DNA of 64,000 nucleotides from Chloroflexota bacterium (GTDB lineage Bacteria; Chloroflexota; Anaerolineae; Anaerolineales; Anaerolineaceae), in assembly GCA_021825925.1 (NCBI GenBank), contig JAKAFP010000001.1, forward strand, positions 558,001 to 622,000. Direction: 5' to 3'. The notes below the pieces were generated by a model. The model did not search any database. It saw only the letters and a list, made by a program, of their open reading frames with translations, and was not told where the DNA came from. Within the stretch, counting starts at the first letter, position 1. Every line of letters starts with the position of its first letter. Positions 59,911 to 64,000 of this stretch are shown one piece after another. The position numbers and the translations under genes are program-made.

Positions 59911-60273
59911 TTATATCAGGTTCGGGACCAGGTAAGTGAAGCTGTTGAAACCGTTGTTCAAGTCCAGGTTGGCTCCAAACACGATGATCGCCACGGTCAA
60001 GAGGATGACCGCGAGCAGCACCAGGCCGAGCTGTACATAGCCGAGGATCAATCCAGCCAAAGCCATGCCGTTGCCATTAAGAGCGTTGCCGCTGTCGCGG
60101 ATCTCTTTTTTGGCGAGGTGGCCGGTGATGATGGCTGCGATGGCGCCAATGAGGGGCAGGAAGGTCCATGCCACTAAACCGCTTACCAGGCTGACGATGG
60201 CCAACACACTGTCCTTTTTGCCGTAAGGCATGGGGGGCAGGGTAACTTGATTTTGATTTTCAGGTATTGTCAT
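59911..60273 (-). CDS. DUF4190-like small membrane protein
   Basis: The 120-residue protein has a polar N-terminus, then two membrane segments at about 24-48 and 72-100 separated by 'GHLAKKEIRDSGNALNGNGMALAGLILGY', the DUF4190 hallmark. The function is unknown; such proteins often accompany envelope genes. ATG 60273 follows AGGAGAAAAG. It is a paralogue of the gene just upstream (60381-60719). Confidence 0.8.
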   Translation of the reverse strand: MTIPENQNQVTLPPMPYGKKDSVLAIVSLVSGLVAWTFLPLIGAIAAIITGHLAKKEIRDSGNALNGNGMALAGLILGYVQLGLVLLAVILLTVAIIVFGANLDLNNGFNSFTYLVPNLI

Positions 60274-60380
60274 TTTCTTTTCTCCTATCAATTTCCTGTA
60301 TTTGATCTTTAATAAATATACGCAGGTCTTGATAGAAGGTAGCAAAAAATATTCATTAGTTTAGAAAAAGCGTCACTTTC

Positions 60381-60719
60381 TTAATAGATACTGCTGTTGA
60401 TATTGTTGAATACATCAGAGACAGATCCGGCGGACAGCGCAAGGATGGTGATCACGCAAACACTCAAAACAAAAACACCAAGTTGGACATATCCAAGGAT
60501 TAAACCTGCTGTAGCCATACCGTTGCCTTTGAGCATGCCGGCGCTTTTTTTGATCTCACTTTTACCCATGTGGCCCAAAACGACGGCAACGATCGAGCCG
60601 ATAAATGGCAGAATCACGTAGGCAGCAATGCCAAAGATCATGCTGAGCAGTGCCAGGGTGCTGTCTTTGGGTTCAGTTGGGATGGTTGAATACGGTTGTT
60701 GCGGAATTTGGTCGGTCAT
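60381..60719 (-). CDS. DUF4190-like small membrane protein
   Basis: The 112-residue protein matches its neighbour: polar N-terminus, 'DSTLALLSMIFGIAAYVILP', 'GHMGKSEIKKSAGMLKGNGM' and a second helix 'LGVFVLSVCVITILALSAG'. Tandem duplication is evident. RBS AAGGAGAAAT precedes the ATG. The N-terminus 'QIPQQPYSTIPTEP' is Pro/Gln-rich as is common before this domain. Confidence 0.8.
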   Translation of the reverse strand: MTDQIPQQPYSTIPTEPKDSTLALLSMIFGIAAYVILPFIGSIVAVVLGHMGKSEIKKSAGMLKGNGMATAGLILGYVQLGVFVLSVCVITILALSAGSVSDVFNNINSSIY

Positions 60720-60830
60720 AATTTCTCCTTATGAATATAAAGACTGATGGATTCATTATATAACGGCTTCAAATTAATAAATCATTAATAATTCGTGTCT
60801 TGTGGAGGCGATGATTATTTATTCAGGCGG

Positions 60831-60836
60831 TATAAT
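60831..60836 (+). promoter_or_regulatory. -10 box of the mutase-MeaB transcript
   Basis: TATAAT lies 29 bases before the ATG at 60866, which has its own GAGGAG site. A -35 match is not evident. Confidence 0.5.
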
Positions 60837-60865
60837 TGTTAACATCAATTCGTGAGGAGAAATCT

Positions 60866-61267
60866 ATGACGGATCGTAAAATTCGTGTCTTGATCGCAAA
60901 ACCTGGTTTGGATGGGCATGATCGTGGAGCGAAGGTCATCGCGCGTGCATTGCGCGACGCCGGCATGGAAGTGATCTATACCGGTTTGCGCCAGACCCCT
61001 GAAATGATCGCCGAAGCAGCCTTGCAGGAAGACGTGGATGTGATTGGCATGTCCATTCTTTCCGGCGCCCACCTGGTGTTGGTGCCCAAGGTGATTGATA
61101 CGGTCAGAAAAACAGGTCTCACTGATGTAGGTTTCTTCGTGGGCGGCATTATCCCTGAAGAAGACGTGGCTGTTCTCAAGGCCGCCGGTGTCAATGCAGT
61201 CTATGGCCCGGGCACTTCGACGGTCACCGTGATCGAAGATGTCAAGTCTTTCGCACACGCCGCCTGA
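60866..61267 (+). CDS. Methylmalonyl-CoA mutase B12-binding subunit
   Basis: The 133-residue protein is a stand-alone cobalamin-binding domain with 'DGHDRGAK' (DxHxxG, the lower-ligand histidine), 'MSILSGAH' and '[11 protein letters not shown]'. It matches the C-terminal B12 domain of methylmalonyl-CoA mutase, which in archaea and many bacteria is a separate small subunit. With a large subunit encoded elsewhere it interconverts succinyl-CoA and (R)-methylmalonyl-CoA. GTGAGGAG precedes the ATG. The MeaB chaperone gene follows 20 bp later. Confidence 0.92.
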   Translation: MTDRKIRVLIAKPGLDGHDRGAKVIARALRDAGMEVIYTGLRQTPEMIAEAALQEDVDVIGMSILSGAHLVLVPKVIDTVRKTGLTDVGFFVGGIIPEEDVAVLKAAGVNAVYGPGTSTVTVIEDVKSFAHAA

Positions 61268-61287
61268 GATTGTGAGCGCATGAATTA

Positions 61288-62280
61288 ATGAAGTCATCAG
61301 AACTCCCCTCCGCTGTGAACAAACTGGCGTTATCACGTCTGATCAGCGAAGTGGAAAATGAAACCAGCGCAGGTAAAACAGCGCTGGATGAATGTTTTCC
61401 CCGCTCTGGCAAAGCCCACCTCATCGGCGTCACCGGAGCTCCCGGAACTGGTAAATCCTCGCTGGTCAACCGATTGGCACAGTTGATCAGGCGGCAAGGC
61501 GAACAAACCGTGGCCATTGTGGCCATTGACCCCTCCAGCCCTTTCACCGGCGGCGCCATTCTAGGCGATAGGGTTAGAATGCGTGACCTTTCCGGTGACC
61601 CCGGCGTGTTCATTCGTTCGATGGCCTCACGCGGCGAATTGGGCGGACTAGCACGCACGACCGCAGGCGTGGTCCAATTGCTGGATGCGGCAGGTTACGA
61701 CCTGATCCTCATCGAAACGGTTGGCGCAGGTCAATCCGAAGTGGATATTGCGCGGCTCGCGCATACCACCATTGTGGTCGAAAGCCCCGGTATGGGCGAC
61801 GACATCCAGGCCATCAAGGCTGGCATCCTCGAGATCGCCGATATTTTGGTGGTCAACAAGGCGGACCGACCGGGAATTGAGAATACAGAACGCGCTTTAC
61901 GTGCCAACCTTGATCTGGGTTATTCACACCGTGTCAACGGCAAAGCCGGTCATGGTGGTTATACAGAAGAAAAAGGTGTTGAATCGGAAGACTGGGTTCC
62001 CCCGGTGATCAAGACCATTGCGACTGAAGAGAGCGGTTTTCCGGAATTGATCAAAGCCATCGCAGATCATCGTGATTACCTTCATAAAACTGGATTATTG
62101 GCTCAGCGTGAACGCGAACGATTGATGGACGAATTTGAACATTTATTGCGCCACACTCTGGTGCAGAATTGGAAAGCTCAAGCTTCAACTGAACAAGTTT
62201 CTCAGGTAATGGATGCGGTTTTTTCGCGCAAGCGATCCCCAGCCAGCGCCGTGGAAGAATTAACCAGACCATCGAATTGA
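61288..62280 (+). CDS. meaB: Methylmalonyl-CoA mutase-associated GTPase (MeaB/ArgK)
   Basis: The 330-residue G3E GTPase has the P-loop 'GAPGTGKSSLVNRL', 'AIDPSSPFTGGAILGDRVRM', 'ETVGAGQSEVDIA' and 'VVNKADRPG'. It protects and reloads adenosylcobalamin on the mutase. Its place directly after the B12-binding subunit fits that role. The C-terminal dimerisation arm is present ('LAQRERERLMDEFEHLL'). Confidence 0.93.
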   Translation: MKSSELPSAVNKLALSRLISEVENETSAGKTALDECFPRSGKAHLIGVTGAPGTGKSSLVNRLAQLIRRQGEQTVAIVAIDPSSPFTGGAILGDRVRMRDLSGDPGVFIRSMASRGELGGLARTTAGVVQLLDAAGYDLILIETVGAGQSEVDIARLAHTTIVVESPGMGDDIQAIKAGILEIADILVVNKADRPGIENTERALRANLDLGYSHRVNGKAGHGGYTEEKGVESEDWVPPVIKTIATEESGFPELIKAIADHRDYLHKTGLLAQRERERLMDEFEHLLRHTLVQNWKAQASTEQVSQVMDAVFSRKRSPASAVEELTRPSN

Positions 62281-62314
62281 AAATTATGTCATTATTGATC
62301 TGTGAGGAGAAAAA

Positions 62315-63631
62315 ATGGAACGCACATTAATCAAGGATTTACGCAGCAAAATTGATCAAACAGTAGAAATCAAAGGCTGGCTTCAAACCCTGCGCGATCA
62401 GAAGAAAATTCAATTCATCATTCTTCGTGATCCCACCGGCGCCGCCCAGGTGGCTCACTGGAAGCCCAACGACGAAGCCCTGGCCGAAGAGATCGCCAAA
62501 CTGGGAACTGAATCCGCCCTTACCATCACCGGCAAAGTCATTGACAACCCGGTGGTTAAATTGAACGGCCTTGAGATCCAACTTGAATCGCTGAAGGTGG
62601 AAAACAACGCCGAAAGTCCGTTGCCTTTTGACCCCTTTGCAGAAACCCTGCCGACCATTGATTACCGCCAGGATTGGCGCTATATGGATCTTCGCCGCCC
62701 GGTGAACAATCTCTTCTTCCAGGTTGAAACCCTGGTCGAGCTGGCCATGCGCGAATACTGGACCAAGAATAATTTCATTGAAATTCACACCCCGAAACTG
62801 GTGGGTGCCCCCAGTGAAAGCGGTGCGGAACTCTTCTCGCTCGATTATTTTGAACGCAAAGCCTACCTGGCCCAGTCTCCCCAGTTCTATAAACAAATGG
62901 CCATGGCCTCCGGTTTTGAACGCATCTTCGAGATCGGCCCTGTGTTTAGAGCCGACCCCTCTTTTACCTCACGCCACATGACCGAGTTTACCGGTGTGGA
63001 TATGGAAATGTCATGGATTGACAGCCACGAAGACGTAATGGCCTCTGAAGAGCAATGGCTGAATTATGTGTACACCCGTGTCAAGGAACAATTTGGCGAC
63101 GCCATCAAGGAGCAATTTGGCGTGGATCTGGTAGTGCCCACCCTGCCATTCCCGCGTATTCCCATGAAAGAAGCTGTTGAGATCCTCAAGAGCCGGGGTT
63201 GGGTGCCTGCCGATAAAAAAGGCGATATTGACCCTGCCGGCGAACGCGAGATCGCTGCCTACGTTAAGGAAAAATACAATCATGACTTCGTTTTCCTCAC
63301 CGATTGGCCGATCGGAGTGCGTCCCTTCTATCATATGCGCAAACCTGAAGATCCCACCCTCACCCGCAGCTTTGACCTGATTGCCTGCGGTCTTGAGATC
63401 ACCACCGGGGCACAGCGCGAACACCGGGTGGAAGTGCTTCAGAAACAGGCTACCGAAAAAGGTCTGCATTTCGAACCCATCCAGTTCTATCTGGATTTCT
63501 TCCGTTACGGCTGCCCGCCACACGGTGGCTTTGGTCTCGGCCTGGCTCGTTTGATGATGGTCATGTTGGGCGTCGGCAACATCCGCGAATCAGTGTATCT
63601 CTTCCGCGGGCCGACCCGTTTGATCCCCTAA
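62315..63631 (+). CDS. aspS: Aspartyl-tRNA synthetase, archaeal type
   Basis: The 438-residue class II synthetase has an OB-fold anticodon domain (1-105; 'EIKGWLQTLRDQKKIQFIILRD') and a catalytic core with 'FIEIHTPKLVGAPSESGAELF', motif 2 'EIGPVFRADPSFTSRHMTEF' and motif 3 'FGLGLARLMMVMLG'. The short length and lack of the bacterial GAD insertion place it with archaeal/eukaryotic AspRS, which in bacteria is often non-discriminating and also charges tRNA-Asn. An AsnRS is less likely, given the 'SPQFYKQMAMASGFERIFEI' context. RBS GTGAGGAGA precedes the ATG. Confidence 0.85.
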   Translation: MERTLIKDLRSKIDQTVEIKGWLQTLRDQKKIQFIILRDPTGAAQVAHWKPNDEALAEEIAKLGTESALTITGKVIDNPVVKLNGLEIQLESLKVENNAESPLPFDPFAETLPTIDYRQDWRYMDLRRPVNNLFFQVETLVELAMREYWTKNNFIEIHTPKLVGAPSESGAELFSLDYFERKAYLAQSPQFYKQMAMASGFERIFEIGPVFRADPSFTSRHMTEFTGVDMEMSWIDSHEDVMASEEQWLNYVYTRVKEQFGDAIKEQFGVDLVVPTLPFPRIPMKEAVEILKSRGWVPADKKGDIDPAGEREIAAYVKEKYNHDFVFLTDWPIGVRPFYHMRKPEDPTLTRSFDLIACGLEITTGAQREHRVEVLQKQATEKGLHFEPIQFYLDFFRYGCPPHGGFGLGLARLMMVMLGVGNIRESVYLFRGPTRLIP

Positions 63632-63649
63632 ACCATACAGGGAGGCACC

Positions 63650-64000
63650 ATGCTGGTTGGAAACAAAGTTCGGTTGCGCGCACTTGAAAGGGAAGACCTG
63701 CCCAATTGCGTGCGCTGGTTAAACGATCGTGAAGTCACAGAATTCTTGCTGCAAAACTCACCTTTATCGCAAGCCATGGAAGAAAAGTGGTTTGATGCAC
63801 AAGTTTCCATACCTCCCACCAGTGGACAGGTTCTAGCGATTGAAGCTAAAGTAGGCACTGATTGGGTGCACATTGGAAATACAGGCCTTCACAATGTAGA
63901 ACCTGTTACACGTGAAGCCGAATTTGGTATTTTCATTGGCGAAAAAAGTTATTGGAATCAGGGCTTGGGTCGGGAGGCAACCCTTCTGACACTCAAGCAT
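63650..64000 (+). CDS. GNAT acetyltransferase, RimJ/RimL type (cut by window edge)
   Basis: ATG at 63650 follows GGGAGG and opens a frame that runs to the window end, 117 codons. The N-terminus 'VRLRALEREDLPNCVRWLND' is typical of RimJ/RimL-type GNATs, as are 'GNTGLHNVEP', 'EFGIFIGEKSYWNQGLGREA' with the acetyl-CoA loop at the truncated end. The last 50 or so residues are missing. Substrate unknown. Confidence 0.82.
   Translation, partial: MLVGNKVRLRALEREDLPNCVRWLNDREVTEFLLQNSPLSQAMEEKWFDAQVSIPPTSGQVLAIEAKVGTDWVHIGNTGLHNVEPVTREAEFGIFIGEKSYWNQGLGREATLLTLKH

Noticed and set aside
1..64000. tRNA or rRNA genes
   Set aside because: No cloverleaf with a GGTTCRA-type T-loop or conserved rRNA segment was seen by eye in the intergenic stretches; a tRNAscan or Infernal run would settle it.

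Overview
The window looks like a chromosomal segment of a Chloroflexota bacterium, probably of the Anaerolineae. That placement is inferred from the combined gene content: several TadE/TadG-type surface protein clusters, Thr-Pro-rich 'TPT' linkers, LGFP-like secreted proteins, tandem M42 peptidases, an archaeal-type aspartyl-tRNA synthetase, a DnaB-DnaD-DnaC-like replication operon, and B12-dependent methylmalonyl-CoA mutase accessories. No rRNA, tRNA, CRISPR array, intact insertion sequence or prophage was found.

Layout. 1-10.6 kb: small housekeeping and accessory genes (partial flavin reductase, STAS-like proteins, a nucleotidyltransferase, a RIO kinase behind a leader ORF and terminator, a receiver-glycosyltransferase fusion, a cation transporter, HIT, nitroreductase, two GNATs, a lipoprotein, adenosine deaminase). 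10.8-23.6 kb: sugar-nucleotide epimerase; an operon of a DNA glycosylase, 2-oxoacid dehydrogenase E1 alpha and beta, and a lipoyl-domain/NeuD-type acyltransferase fusion; Nramp-USP-bactofilin; ProRS; a DegT aminotransferase; membrane proteins. 23.8-32.8 kb: three related TadE/TadG clusters, each behind the same two-block promoter element. 32.8-41.6 kb: an atypical response regulator, a bifunctional nuclease, dnaB, a DnaD-like and a double-AAA+ DnaC-like protein, mscL, an MFS transporter, a secreted protein, a hemerythrin. 41.6-50.1 kb (minus strand): a 1094-residue receiver/repeat protein, polA and a TPR protein in one apparent operon. 50.2-53.7 kb: UDP-ManNAc synthesis genes and a glycosyltransferase. 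54-59.8 kb (minus strand): three M42 aminopeptidases and a ChlI/ChlD-type chelatase pair. 59.9-64 kb: two small DUF4190-like membrane proteins, the B12-binding mutase subunit, MeaB, AspRS and a truncated GNAT.

Four systems stand out. (1) The chelatase AAA+ gene ends at an A7 slippery heptamer followed six bases later by a 6-bp all-GC hairpin; the VWA domain lies in the -1 frame with no start codon between, so one gene probably makes both ChlI-like and ChlD-like subunits. (2) E1 alpha/beta sit beside a protein in which a lipoyl domain and a peripheral-subunit-binding domain are joined to a sugar acyltransferase instead of an E2 core, which suggests acyl transfer from a 2-oxoacid straight to a sugar. 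(3) The 1094-residue protein joins a receiver domain, a roadblock-like domain, about 20 FliM-like 'SQxELDxL' motifs in 50-residue repeats, and a C-terminal domain resembling an IS200-type Y1 transposase that has lost its catalytic residues. (4) The three Tad clusters share a promoter with invariant 25-bp spacing.

Several genes (8616, 11789, 40174, 50067 minus, 57646 minus) have a -10 hexamer exactly six bases before the start codon, which points to leaderless mRNAs.
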